Below, one piece after another: positions 12,634 to 24,234 of a stretch of 64,000 nucleotides of DNA. The notes below the pieces were generated by a model, which was not told where the DNA came from, searched no databases, and saw only the letters and a program-made list of their open reading frames with translations. The DNA is from Sinonovacula constricta (lineage: Eukaryota; Mollusca; Bivalvia; Cardiida; Solecurtidae). The position numbers and the translations under genes were made by a program. The stretch covers positions 22,507,563 through 22,571,562 of the forward strand of contig CM017564.1 of the NCBI GenBank assembly GCA_007844125.1, given 5' to 3'. Numbering within the stretch: position 1 is the first letter of the stretch; the number at the start of each line of letters is the position of its first letter.

Positions 12634-13479
12634 CCCAATTAAAAATAAACAAATGAACTTTCTAGCATGATCCCTTTTCTTTCTAGCAGTTACGCGAATG
12701 CTACGTCATCAAAACCACAACGGTAAACAACCCTTAACTTGACTAGCGTAAACTTAAACGCTTTTGTACTACTGTACATAACAAAGTGAATGAAAGAAGT
12801 GTCTGTTTAAATTGCATTCTTTTTTTCACAAAACAAGCAAACTTAAACAGTCAGCACTATTTAAGTTAGGCGCACATTTTACGTGGCGAAACTTAATCTA
12901 AATTGTTCAAATTTCACTAAGTATATCGTAATGGTTTAGTAAGAGTAGTGTACATTCAAAAAGAATACGAGCCAGAACACATATGAAAATAAGTAAGAAG
13001 AAAACAGAAACAATAGGAGGAAGATAAGAAAAAGGAGGGATTGAGAAGGGTGACGATAGCAGGAAGAAAAAAGGGAATAATTTAATCGCTCATCTCGCTC
13101 GGTATTTCCAAAGCGTAACTTTTACTTGTTTTGTACAAATAAATTAATATTGCCTGAACAGATCGTACGAAATGCCTTTATTGGTGTCCCAAAGCTATAT
13201 GTGGAAAACACACATCTATTTCATATCTGAGCTACGCTATAAATAGCTATTTTGAAGTAAGTAGACCGCTTGTTTGAGATCACATTATATCATCATCATC
13301 CGGGTTATTTGCTCTGACGTTGATATCTTTACCATATAAGGAAAATAGTCACAACCGTGGCGGTCACGTGTTTTGACCGATCAAATGCTCTGAAAGCTAT
13401 TAATACAGTTCCATCCACGTAATGGGTATACTAAACATCAAGGCTTCAGCTCTTGTAGTTTCATAAATGTTCCTATAGA

Positions 13480-13640
13480 ACTATGTGTGAAACAAGGCCC
13501 GGCCCCTGGCAATCATATTACGTGTAGGATCAAAATTGTTTGAACATGTTCTTCCCCTTTCCTGCTAAATCTTCTGAGGAAGCTTAGTTGAATTTGGGCC
13601 AGTGGTTTTAGAGGAGATGTCGTTTTATGTTGACGGGTGC
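13480..13640 (+). repeat. Fragment of a dispersed repeat (GAGGAGATGTCGTTT type)
   Basis: CAGTGGTTTTAGAGGAGATG then TCGTTT and TGTTGACGG resembles a fragment common between bivalve genes. A second, more diverged copy is at 15470-15620. No coding function seen; the downstream frame 13627-13857 is unrecognised. Confidence 0.4.
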
Positions 13641-14099
13641 ATGTTGTCTGATGGTAGGTTATCTAATAGCTCGCATTGCGCATTGGTCTAAATATTTAAC
13701 TGCCTACAGACAATACAAGGACCTGATAATAATCTTGGGCACACCTAACAATGCCCCAGTCAACATTTTGGAACAACCGGCCGGAATGCCCCAAGTCACT
13801 AACGACGAAAGAGCATGTAGTTATATTTTGGGCCAGAGTCTGAAAGAAATCATCTAACCCAGTTAACCAGTTCCTCGGAATTGGATACTACGTATGCAAT
13901 AAAAAGCTAAATTAGTTGAACAAATCTTTCCTGTTGAGCAACAGTTTCAGAACAGGACAGATAAGTATGTGTCCCTCTGAGGTTGAGTCGTATGTGCTCG
14001 TTGTACAATGTTACACTTATCTACAATTAACAATTAACAAAACAGATCACCGCATTCAAATCAGGGCAATTACATTATAGCACTGGAACAATTAGACAA

Positions 14100-14490
14100 C
14101 ATCCATTCAAACTGGTTTCAAATATTGAAAGATGGAAGCAAAGATCCAAATACAGGCAGTGTTGTTTCTGCCTTTGTTATACCTAGTCAAAATTAAACAT
14201 GCACATAAAAATCTTAGATAAAACTTACCTCTACACGGCAAAATTGAATGACATATTGCATGCATTTAGCTGGATATTAAGAAGGAAAATACATGTTATG
14301 CATTCACTTTATTTGGCATCACTAACATCAATTAAATTGCAAATCTACACCCGGCTTCAAAAACATATAAGAATACTAATTCACAGAGTCACAGAAGGGT
14401 CACACAGTAAAACTATAAGCGTGACCAGATCATGTAGGAATATCTGGTAATAAACGTGCTGACGCAACACAGCATAGAAATGCCTTCTTT
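14100..14490 (+). mobile_element. LINE fragment: broken RNase H domain
   Basis: A frame at 14113 reads LKDGSKDPNTGSVVSAFVIP and then stops. After a frame change, YLYTAKLNDILHAFSWIL and SLYLASLTSIK follow, corresponding to the D-G-S-K, T-A-E-L and D-S-L-S-A-L blocks of RNase H. Further on, GNKRADA corresponds to the G-N-E-x-A-D block. Stops and frame changes show it is dead. The same LINE family is represented at 29970-30620. Confidence 0.7.
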
Positions 14491-14639
14491 TTGAATTTCC
14501 AAACTCAAAACTAGATAATGCAATATTCTGAGCTATATATGTCTTTATCAGGGACTGAATCATATAAGACAAAAAGTGAGGGATTTGCCGGCATTTTTGC
14601 CGATACTGTGCAACGACATTTCTACCATTATAGCACAGG

Positions 14640-14855
14640 GGCACTTATGAGGTGCCCAGGGACTGAACCCGGCCAGTCCATTATACTGACAATGACGAGG
14701 CAGGCGTAATGCTGCCCCTTAGCCCGAGCGTTAGGAGGGAAGCCACTACAACCAACTTTAAAGACTTTGGTTTGACCCGGCCGGTGTTTGAACCCGCGAC
14801 CGCCTGATCCGCAGGCTGACGTTGTATGAATTGAGCTATTGTGGCCGGTAGGAGA
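14640..14855 (-). mobile_element. tRNA-derived SINE-like repeat, minus strand
   Basis: On the minus strand, 14850-14770 folds like a degraded tRNA: an acceptor-type pairing CCGGCC...GGCCGG, an A-box-like TAGCTCAATTCATACAACG and the B box GGGTTCAAACACC. The 7-base anticodon loop lacks U33, so it is not a working tRNA. A body of about 130 bases follows with a second GGTTCAGTCCC. It sits directly against the LINE RNase-H remnant. Confidence 0.5.
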
Positions 14856-14984
14856 AAAAAAAATACTATGATCGCTATGAAGCTGAAAAAGGAGAAACAT
14901 TGACTGGATGGTCGCCCTGTTAAGTATTATTAAATCTTAATATAATAGTATTACAGTCATAAAGTTGAATGGAGGTGTAAACAG

Positions 14985-15070
14985 ACTGGTCCATACCAGA
15001 ATCGAACTAGTGATTCAACACAGAATCGCACCTACACAGACCAAATGTCTCTAAAACCCCAGTCTGACCA
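14985..15070 (-). repeat. Short tRNA-like repeat (partner 31015-31090)
   Basis: GGTCCATACCAGAATCGAAC with downstream GCACCTACACAGACCAA matches GGTCCACATCAGAATCGAAC with GCACCTGCATGGACCAA at 31.0 kb. The minus strand shows a B-box-like GTTCGATTCTGG. Confidence 0.35.
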
Positions 15071-15469
15071 CTATATAGTTGAAACTAAAAGGTATACACA
15101 AGTTAGTTGTGTTATAAGTATTGTCAGATTCCTATTGCTTCTATATAGTCTTAAAATGTCTCTGTAACAATAACAAGTAAGGCTGAGTACCAGTTCTTGT
15201 TAGGATATACATACTGGTATGCAGTGTTTAGTTGAAACAGGCGGTCCTTTCATTATCGAACAAGTATCTAAAACAGGCCTTCTAACCAGTTGTTTGTTTA
15301 CATTTCCCTGACTAATAATGCATGTATGATCACTTACATCTATTATCTAACTACTGTCCTGGGAAAGTTCATTACCCTCCCACCTCTCTCTCATGTTCAT
15401 CCTTACTGCCCTTCTCCCTCGTTGTCTAAATTTCCTATATATTCATAAATGGAAAATGGCTTACGGCCA

Positions 15470-15620
15470 TGTTTTGTGATTAATCAAAATTACTGAATAT
15501 TCGAGCAGTTTGTCGTTCCCCCATCTACTTAAACTTCTAGGTAGTTTGGCTTAATTTAGGCAAGCGGTGTCTAAGGAGATGACATTTAAAAATGTTGACT
15601 GAAACTAGATGGGAGGATCA
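15470..15620 (+). repeat. Fragment of the same dispersed repeat as 13480-13640
   Basis: GTCTAAGGAGATGACATTTA then AATGTTGACTG parallels the 13.6-kb copy. Confidence 0.35.
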
Positions 15621-17144
15621 CACGGCTCAATGAAAGCATAAACTCTGGAGAGCTAATAAAATCTATTTATATACCTAGAAGAAACAGAGTATACCAAAAA
15701 CAAATAAATAAAATATAATTATATAGTATTAATTTGATTACAAACTACAATTTAACATTGTAAACACTTGTTCCAAGTTCATGTATCAAACACGTTCCTC
15801 TAAATAAATCCACAATGCTAGTATGGCTTTAAAATAATTCCATAACGCGACCGCATTGGCCGATTTTGAATTTGGCGGCTAATAAAATTTAAATCTACTT
15901 TAAAGCAATACAACTGCAGTACTGTTGGAACCTGATTTTAATATAATTAAACATAAAATGAAGGGGAAAATTACATATTCTGAATCAATGGCACCTATTC
16001 GGTTAAAAAAGTAAATAAAACACACAAAACACACGCACCCTTTGGCACCTGGCAAATTTAATATAATCACCACAACACAATAAAATATTCCCGATATTAA
16101 AACATGGCATGTAGGATGTGGCATAATTTTATAACAGTAAAGATTAGGATATGGCTGATGAACAGATTCCCCTTGAAGAGCCATATAACAGCAGCAACAC
16201 TAAGTCTGTCACCATTTAACATTATCTATAATTAACAAAACTAAGACCATGATACAACAATAATAGATTTCATAGATGTAATATAACAGTTGTATTAGAA
16301 AACTGGCTATGACCAAAAGAACAGATTGATTCCTAGATCAAGTAGGGAGATAATGTATATAGTAATAATACATAAACAAAAGACGCCCCACCCCCTCTGC
16401 CCCTACCTATAAGTCATTGTTACACTATAAGTGGACAAGAAAACATACAAATAATACAATACAAATAACAAAACCCCACTGAATGTATATACATTGCCTA
16501 TATTGTACTTAATAATATAAGCATTAATGAAATATAAATATTGTACTAATTTCTATACATGTTTTCAGCTAATGTTTTGTCCCTTAAAGCCTTAAAGCAT
16601 GCATGTTTTACTCTCTGTTCTGCCTCAAGCATTTACGTTATGTATAATAATGGGAATGGTTTAGGGGCGGTCGGGCCTCGGGCGTCCAGACATGGTTAAG
16701 GAAACATTGGCATAGGGGCCCTCCTCTTTTAAACTACCCTTCCGTCATTATTAAAAAGTGCACGGTCATAGGCAAACCCCTTCCAAACCATCTTTCATTT
16801 CTACACATGGACAAACTCAGCTTAAGATCCATACCTTAAAAACATAGCATTAAGGTAAATAAGGGGTAAACTAAGGGACCAAAGCTTTAAACCAATAAGG
16901 TGATTATATGGTTAATAATAAGCAGTAGAATTTATATTCACCTTATCTTTGGACAACAATCATTAAATTAATAATCTTCTAGCACTTTAGCTGTTGAAGT
17001 AGGTAGCTGAGATCGGTTACCTGATAGGAGCCCACTTTCGGCACATTGATTAAAAATCTGTGTCATGCCTGGGCAAAATGGCGGCGTCACAATAAAATAT
17101 AGCTGTACGTGTTGACCCTTAAATAAACTGGTCATCATCATCCC

Positions 17145-17151
17145 CGTCATC

Positions 17152-17203
<52 letters not shown>
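17145..17203 (+). repeat. (ATC)n microsatellite
   Basis: About 20 copies of CAT/ATC. The minus-strand open frame over it is a run of Met codons and is not a gene. Confidence 0.95.
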
Positions 17204-19098
17204 GGCCCCCTGTAAAACATTTTCAGTGACCTATTGCACACATCTATAAAAAGAGTCAGTGTTTTTGTTTTTCAGTCATACCAATGGCAAGTTGTAACGC
17301 AGTGACAGTTTGCATTGGACCTAAACATATCTAATAGCAACTAATCAAATACTTATTAACATATTCTTATCCATTCATGTCGGAAAAAGAAGTTCGTAGA
17401 GTAATTAACTTGTGTGACCCATGTTAACATATAATGGCACCCATCCATCACAATTCTTGGACACTGGTCACAGGCTAAATCCCCACCAAACCTTTTTCAG
17501 AGGCGGCATCGAGTTGCCCCAAGCATTGAAAATCTAATAGTATAATACAGCAAAAACTGTGTTAGGTCATATACATTCATACATCGTTGAACTTGATCTA
17601 TGTCTTTGCAAAGGTCTCTAAGTAGGTGCAGTAAAGTGAAAAAATACCAAATTTCACTTGAACTTGTTTGTCCTCGATTGACATTTTAAGTTCAATAAAT
17701 ATAACTGGAGTATAGTGAAGATTGGATACATTACGATGGTGCCTAATAAACAAATGACACAATGTTGAAGCCTCCTACAGGGTCATATTAGAATACAGAT
17801 ATATGTGCTAACCCGTAAATAAACTAGTTATGCATTAAGGAATCCATATGACTGCCACGTCCAGCTCTTTGAAAATACCGGAGTCGCCACTGTATCCGGG
17901 GTTTTCAATTGTTAGTTATATAAATCGCCTAATTCTGGGCAGCAAATTATTTTATTTAATTTCCATATTACAAAAAAGCCGGGCTTGAATGGAATGGCCA
18001 CCTAAGTAATATAGTATTAACTGACCAAGTAACATCCTCTGTTTAGAGTAGGAGAGAGCCCTACCCAGACCCTAATCAGTCACTTACATATTAAAGGTGG
18101 CCTCTGACACTTTGGACCAAAAATAGTTTCATTAAACATCATAATAAACCATTGTTACCTGAACATATCTTGCAAAATGATGTTTATTAATGGCCTAACC
18201 TGTTTGTAAAGTGAACAAAAAAGCCACAATCGTCAATTCAAACATGTATTTCCTATCTGAGCCCATAGTCAGCTATTGTTAAACTAGGAAAACCATGTGA
18301 CCACTTATGTTTTAGCTCATCAACGTCATCGGCTGTGATGTCGATGTCTATTTCAATCAGGAATCCCCAACGTTGTTATTTATAGATTCTATAGATTATT
18401 TATAGATTTGAAAAGAATTAACATTCAAATGTTGAGTAACGAGTTTTACTTCACTAAAATTGAGATACTGTTGACAATCGTCAGCGCTTAGGGCTGTTCC
18501 AGGAAAAAAGGTGTTGGGGGGTGGAACGGAACTAACCCCCCCCCCCCCCCCCCCCCAACCAACACAATTTGAATGTGTCAAAGACCCACCACCACCTTAT
18601 TTTTATTACAATTTATACCCCCACCAACAGAATTAGAAATACCAATCCGCTATAAATTTGTTGCAGGACACAAGTACTTTACGAACTGAAATGAACGATT
18701 TGTCTATCTACATAGCTGATTTTACCATGCAATTGTAATGAAGTGCTTTTTTCTTCATTTTATCAGTTTGTGTTTGTACAGAAAAGTTCCGCTATTAAGA
18801 CCACTTTGAATATTACAAAATCATGCAGATTTCGTAATTTTTTAGTCCCAAAATATTAAATAAAGAACAAAAAGGTCCACTATTTAGACTGATTCACTAT
18901 TAAGATCAGGTTGGAATGTGGTCTTTATAGTGGAACTTAACTGTATTTGTTTTATTTGCCACAATGCATATCAACTGATGAGGCTAAAACATGCCGAACA
19001 TTTGAAGAAAATCCACAAAATTAACTCAATTAAAATCAGCTTCATGTTTTGATCCTGATAATTTCAACTGCGCATGCTCACAGGAAATGGGTGCCGGG

Positions 19099-20091
19099 GT
19101 CACTTCGGTAAATGCAATCGGAAGTCCTCGGGTAATTCCCTCCTCGGGACAATCATCCCTCGGATGTATCTGGTGCAATAATACGTAATGAAATCACGAT
19201 CGTTTTGTTCGCCGGAAGTCGGAAGAAGAAGTAATTCTCACAAAACATAAACACTGTCATCGTTTGACAGCTGCGTGTCTGCTGCGCTGGGTAAATTAAA
19301 ATCGGACGATTTAATTTTGAAGCCGCCACAAATTGAAGTTTTACTGGCATCGTACTGAAGTGAGCTGTCACCTGAGCTGCCATCTTTGTTTTGACGTCGG
19401 TCTCAAAAAAGTCCCATTTAGATACATGGCCGAGGTGATCCGACTACCTACATACATCCGAGAGATGATTCGTGAATTATCCGACGTGTTCCGATTGCGG
19501 TAAATGACCACTTCGGTAAATTCATCTTATGTAAGGATGAGTCCGGTCGTTTCAGTAAATAGGTAAACATATAGTATAGTACCTGATTAAGACGGAGAAT
19601 TGGATACGTCTAGGTGTGAAAAGATTTTCACACATCAGCCCAAGACAGACAATTTAATCATTCATTAATTAATTTATTGTCTCTTTGTTTTAGCTAGCAG
19701 AGACGCGTGTCAGCTAGAAAATACTAACATCTGGGGCCCATCACAATTTCTTTGCTCCAAAAACTCAGGATGTAAATAAAATAAATATGAATATTTATGT
19801 ATGTATTATTATCAAACGTATCTGTAATGCTTAAAATTATGTGGTGTATATTTAAATGCTTAAAGTGATATTTTATTACATTATTTTATTTTAGTTTTCT
19901 AGTTGACGCGCGTCTCTGCAAGCTTAAACAAAGAGACAATAAATAATGAACAAATGATTAAACACATGGACATAGGGCCAATTCTCCGTCTCAATCAGGT
20001 GTTATACTATATGTCTACATATTTACCGAAACGGCCGGACTCATCCTTACATAAGATGAATTTACCGAAGTGGTCATTTACCGAAGTGACC
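19099..20091. mobile_element. Foldback (long inverted repeat) element
   Basis: The arms 19507-19725 and 19893-20091 are reverse complements with few mismatches; for example GGACTCATCCTTACATAAGA on one side matches TCTTATGTAAGGATGAGTCC on the other. The ends are GGTCACTTCGGTAAATG and its complement. The loop is about 170 bases. The left arm is split by the MITE at 19115-19497. The + frame 19903-20145 lies in the right arm and is not a gene. Confidence 0.8.
19115..19497. mobile_element. 383-bp MITE, ends CAATCGGA / TCCGATTG, copy 1
   Basis: Inverted ends CAATCGGAAGTCCTCGGGTA and GAATTATCCGACGTG-TTCCGATTG, with inner inverted blocks (CCCTCGGATGTAT against ATACATCCGAG). It is flanked by an exact 9-bp duplication, CGGTAAATG (19106-19114 and 19498-19506), inside the foldback arm. 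Copy 2 is at 58440-58830. A 9-bp target duplication and long inverted ends suggest a Mutator-like MITE. The minus-strand frame 19383-19153 is shared in part by copy 2 but shows no known domain. Confidence 0.8.
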
Positions 20092-20827
20092 GGTAACCCA
20101 GGAAATAAAGGGAAGTCACTCTATAAACTTCTTGGTAAAGCCTAAATTGATATTTTGTTTCTTTTTGGGTTGTTTTTGAGATCGTGAAATCATCATCAGA
20201 GCGAGTACGAAGTCACTCTATAAACTTCCTGAATTATATTTTTCGTACTCATGTTTTTTCAACCATCGGCAAAAATAAAAAAAACGGCAATTTGGATTTT
20301 TTTTCCACTTTTGGAAAAAATACGGTCGCCGGTCTCGTAAACCAGAAGTTTAAAATAAATGGCCTAAGGGGAAGCCGCAGTTAAATAGCGGCTGGTTTTA
20401 AACAAACGCCATATTTCTTGCTATATATTCACCTTTGAAAGTTTCAATCAGCATGCTCAAGCTGTTCGCAGCTAAAAACTTGGCCACATTTTCAACATCC
20501 ATGTGCCGCGCCATTTTTGGCGGTGCTGATAGAAAATTACGTCGTGAAAGTAGCGCGTATTAGTGTTCCTGCACGTTCAGATTCGTCCCCGATAGTTTCA
20601 TACTCGTCAGTTTTCATACTTACCAGATGTGACTGGCGGGTGTTGTAAGTCAGTTTTACCGACAATGTGGTTTTACTTAACAAACTGTACCCCCAGCAAC
20701 ACAATTAGAATTTATTATTAACCCCATACAACACATTTATATTCCAGGAAACACCCCCACCCACCAAATTTTAATTGATTTCCGTTCCACCCCCCACCCC
20801 CATGCCGTTTTTCCTGGACAGCCCTTA

Positions 20828-21046
20828 GACTAAAGTATGACATTTTTTCTGCACAAATTGTGTTCAAATACCCCAAACAGAGGTCAGATATTGTTAAATG
20901 TATTAGATTTAGGCAAACTCTCAGATACCTCCTTTAAGTAAAGAGTGTTCAAGGTTATAGGATAAAAATAGAATACCTGCAACAAACCTGTTATATCACT
21001 CTCATGTACCAAACGGTAACAGAGTGGGCACTACAGCCAGAATATA
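20828..21046. other. Shared duplicated DNA without a gene
   Basis: Matches copy B at about 37465-37670 closely. No gene or element seen. Confidence 0.5.
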
Positions 21047-21345
21047 CCGGATCTGGTAGCGCAATCGTTAGAGCATCTGCTCCAGGTACGGGAGGCACCG
21101 GGTTCGATCCCAGGCCGCGACATACCAAAGTCGTTAAAATGGTAGTGGTATAGCTCCCGTGCTAACGCTCAAGCACATATAACGGTAGTTCCTCGATTGG
21201 TTGGCCCGGTGTCAGAATAGTTTGACTGGGTGTGGTATCAGTGAAGGCTGCACTATATCTGCTTCAAGTAGACACCGTCTCCAGATAACTGAAATACTGT
21301 TGTTGTATAAACCCAATGAACAAACAGACAGAACAACACAGGACA
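21047..21345 (+). mobile_element. tRNA-derived SINE, copy A
   Basis: The tRNA-like head has A box TGGTAGCGCAATCGTTAGAG (about 21054) and B box GGTTCGATCCC (about 21101). A body follows with TGTCAGAATAGTTTGACTGG and TGCTTCAAGTAGACACCGTC, then a CAAA-type tail (AACAAACAGACAGAAC). Head plus conserved central domain plus A-rich tail is the plan of the V- or Meta-type SINEs reported from bivalves; the exact family is inferred. Copy B has the same insertion at 37672-37975, so it predates the duplication. Confidence 0.75.
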
Positions 21346-21839
21346 GACACAAACACAGTCAACAGATGATGTACTGATTCATTTGATTTCATAACAAAAT
21401 AAGGTCTGGACAAATAATATATTTAGGAAAATGAACACAGGGTAACATAAACCTGCAAAATAACTTGCATAATAGAACAAAAGTGAAAATAAATTATAAA
21501 TGTCACTCACATCGGCTTATCTGTCTGCATTACATGCACCTTATGCGTGGTCTTGTGGCAGGTGTCACTGTGATAGAAATATGAATCAATTGCACATGTT
21601 TTGTCATCTTCCACTTTACTCCACCCACTGCCCCTTAACGTTGCATCTGCACGAATGTTAGAACCCCTATATCGAACGAGTTAAACGAAACAGAGTCGGC
21701 AAATGGGCCCAAAACCAAGAAGCACACACGTCCTGAATGAATTCTACCAAGATCAACCTTTATTGCAGCAGGAAACATCCTAAATCCACCAAAATAGAGA
21801 AACAGAATCCCGAAAAATCCTCAAAACTCGCGACTTCCG

Positions 21840-22460
21840 GTGCGATAATAGTAGAGTGCGAAAAGAAGTTGTTTTCGCAAAAAGAAGAAATATTTGCGAA
21901 AAGAACAACAACAAAAAAAACTTATTTTGGGGGTTCTTTTTTAAATGAAAGATCAGTAAAAAAGAAAACATAGGTAAACATGTTTCCACCACATTTCGTT
22001 GAGATATATGCCGTGCGACGGTAATTTAAACGACCGAAAAGAAGAAATAATTGCGAAAAGAAGGAATATTTTCTAAAAATTATTTACCGTTTTTTAGATA
22101 TTCTTTATTTAAATGAAAACTCGGGGAAAATACACGAGAAAACATTAATCCAACATAGTTCATTAAAATTAATGCCCCGCAAGGGTCCCTAAATTGACCG
22201 CCCGTTAGGAAGAACTGTCTGCGAAAATAGGAATTTTTTTTATTATTGTTTATCGGCCGATTTTAAAAATATATTTAAATGAACGATCGGGATAAATAAT
22301 ACACAAATAAACATGTTTCCTTGATAGATCTTAATATTTATGCCATGCGAAGGTAATACAATAAACGTGGTCGCTAAAGTTTCTGCGCTGCGAAAAGAGG
22401 ACACATCTTTTTATATCTTATTGACCGATTGTACAAATTTCTTTTTAAACGATAGATCAG
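21840..22460 (+). repeat. Degenerate tandem repeat, about 165-bp unit
   Basis: Three to four units share GCGAAAAGAA or TGCGAAAATAGGA, then TTTAAATGAAmGATC, then AAACATGTTTCC, then TTnATGCCrTGCGAnGGTAA. Units diverge by roughly 20-30 % by eye. The block is shared with copy B (38480-38850 and on after 41029). The frame 21737-21973 enters it and has no recognised domain. Confidence 0.65.
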
Positions 22461-22914
22461 GAAAATATACATTAGCTTACATTTATTTATTATATTTAGT
22501 CAATATTTCTATATTCTAATCATAATAATTCACTATTAATTAAATGAACACATTTTATATGTATATTTTAGAGCTCATCGTAAAACAAAGTACAATTAAT
22601 TATTTCTTCCGGGGTAAACCATAATATACAGGTTCAGCCAATATTTTACAATTTTTAAAGCAACCTTTCACAAAATTATTCAAAGCGCCTCATAAGCAGC
22701 GGGACTTATTGTTCTGTTTGTTTTAGCTCACATGTCAATTAATTTGATTGAACAACATATGTAAAAATACATGACATAAGAACAACATAATTTCGGTGGG
22801 TTTTGATTGACTTATATCAAGTTACTAAATTTTAGTTACAAAGGATGCAACATATAACCGCATATAATGACAATAAATACAATCAATAATAATACCAGCT
22901 TTTGTAATTGAGAG
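22461..22914. other. Shared duplicated DNA without a gene
   Basis: AT-rich. It aligns with copy B, where the 41165-41535 MITE interrupts it at GTTTGTTTT. Confidence 0.5.
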
Positions 22915-22917
22915 ATA

Positions 22918-23100
22918 ATGCGTAATTACGACAGAGTGAGAGGACGAAGAGACAAAAGAACTGAGACAGGCAGAGATAAAGAAAGAGAGACTGACGACGA
23001 GATAATGAGACAGACAAAGATACAGAAAGAAAACAATGATAGACCGCTAGACCGAGAGAGTCTGAGAGATAGAGACGACAGAGAGACATTGCAGATCGAA

Positions 23101-23161
<61 letters not shown>

Positions 23162-23225
23162 AAGCGGTAATGATACATAAGTACAGAGATGCGCAAGATG
23201 AAAAACAACAAAGAAAAAGGTAAAT
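22918..23225 (+). repeat. Purine-rich tract with (GA)n core
   Basis: Almost only A and G on the + strand for about 300 bases, with a perfect GA run at about 23098-23156. The Ser/Leu-rich frames on the minus strand and the Arg/Glu-rich one on the plus strand are products of this composition. Copy B has the same tract at 41815-42185. Confidence 0.9.
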
Positions 23226-24234
23226 ATGAGGAAGCAACTGGAACAACAATTGGAGAAAACAAATTGTGAAGAAATTTTGGATATATAGGGAAAATGAAAA
23301 TTCAACAAAACCATGGGTAATTACGTCACATAAGAGAAATTCATTTGAATCACTGTTTGCACACATGTACGCGGAAATGCCTGACTGAATTACGATGGCG
23401 ACATTAAACTAGTTCATGAACCAGGACCTTCATTGATATCATGTACATTTAAAGATAGTGGCCGACAATTTGCCTATAGATAATGCATATTGCCCATGTT
23501 CTGTAAAATGTGTGTATAACTGCTGCGAAAACGTATACTTTAGTTTAAGTAAAGGCTATTATAACAGTTTCCCTATTGTAAGACAGTACAAATATCGCGC
23601 TAATTGTCCATTATTTACAATTCTATAAATAAGCGTCATAAATAAGCGCACTTTACTGGCCAATCGTTGAGTTCAATGTTTTTGATTTATAGTATCTGCA
23701 AGTAATAAATACAATATATTATAAGGCAAACACGCGAAGGATGTTTATATATAAGTATATTCGAAATTTGTAAATAAGGTATCCTAGACGCAGTTTAAAT
23801 CTATAAAACTAAGTTTACCATTAGATTGTCGCATAGGGAGGTTAGCTGTGTGAAAATTGACGGGATGGTTTTTTGTCCTCATCAATCAAAATTAATGAGA
23901 GCTTTGGCCCGGGTGAGCTTTTGTTCGACATTTATGCACAGGTATTGTGACACTTGGTTAACCGGGACACGATATTTATTTATATTTTTTTGCCATGTAA
24001 TGTGCTTTAAAAGTCATCACTTCACACCATTTATAATAGTAAAATATACTTACCACCCCCTCAACCGCAGGAGTTAGACAACCTCTGTCCCACCCACCCC
24101 AGTGCGCCTAACACATCACCTTTTGGATCCGTGTCTGCGCTACACTAAATCTGTTGGAAAGGTCAAAACTTATGGAGCTAACTTAACAAAGGTATCGTTT
24201 GTGGGAAGAACCCATAACCATACATATATAGAGA
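23226..24234. other. Shared duplicated DNA without a gene
   Basis: Aligns with copy B at about 42190-43340, with local indels. No exon recognised. Confidence 0.5.

Larger units (their letters stand above)
12107..12783 (-). mobile_element. Probable solo LTR (or compact heat-shock-type transcription unit)
   Basis: Read on the minus strand, this block starts TGTTATGTAC and ends CTGTTACA, so its ends are TGT...ACA as in many LTRs. Inside, in order, are heat-shock-like elements (12.62-12.66 kb), a TATA box (12588-12579), about 400 bases of transcript-like DNA, two overlapping AATAAA signals (12163-12153) and a T-rich end. That is the U3-R-U5 order of an LTR. The minus-strand frame 12412-12221 has no suitable start codon, arguing against a gene. 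The 5-base flanks (AATGG and AAGTG) are not identical, so a target duplication is not shown, and no second LTR copy was found in the window. Confidence 0.5.
18491..20824. mobile_element. PIF/Harbinger-like DNA transposon (non-autonomous), 2.3 kb
   Basis: The left end reads GGGCTGTTCCAGGAAAAA. The right end, reverse-complemented, reads GGGCTGTCCAGGAAAAA. Both are flanked by TTA (18488-18490 and 20825-20827). A 3-bp TTA/TAA target duplication with GG-starting inverted ends fits PIF/Harbinger. Copy B has the uninterrupted site (ATGCTTAAACTAAAG near 37.46 kb), which proves insertion. Both ends carry C-rich subterminal runs with CCAACACAATT-like text. No transposase is visible, and two further elements are nested inside. 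Confidence 0.75.

Noticed and set aside
16968..17201. Poly-methionine ORF
   Set aside because: Product of the (ATC)n microsatellite.
21047..21120. A true tRNA gene
   Set aside because: Boxes A and B are good, but the stems do not all pair, and the sequence continues into a conserved SINE body with a tail. A second copy exists in B.
22883..23366. Three long overlapping Ser/Leu-rich minus-strand frames and an Arg/Glu-rich plus-strand frame
   Set aside because: They arise from the GA/CT repeat: all frames of a dinucleotide run stay open. No domain.
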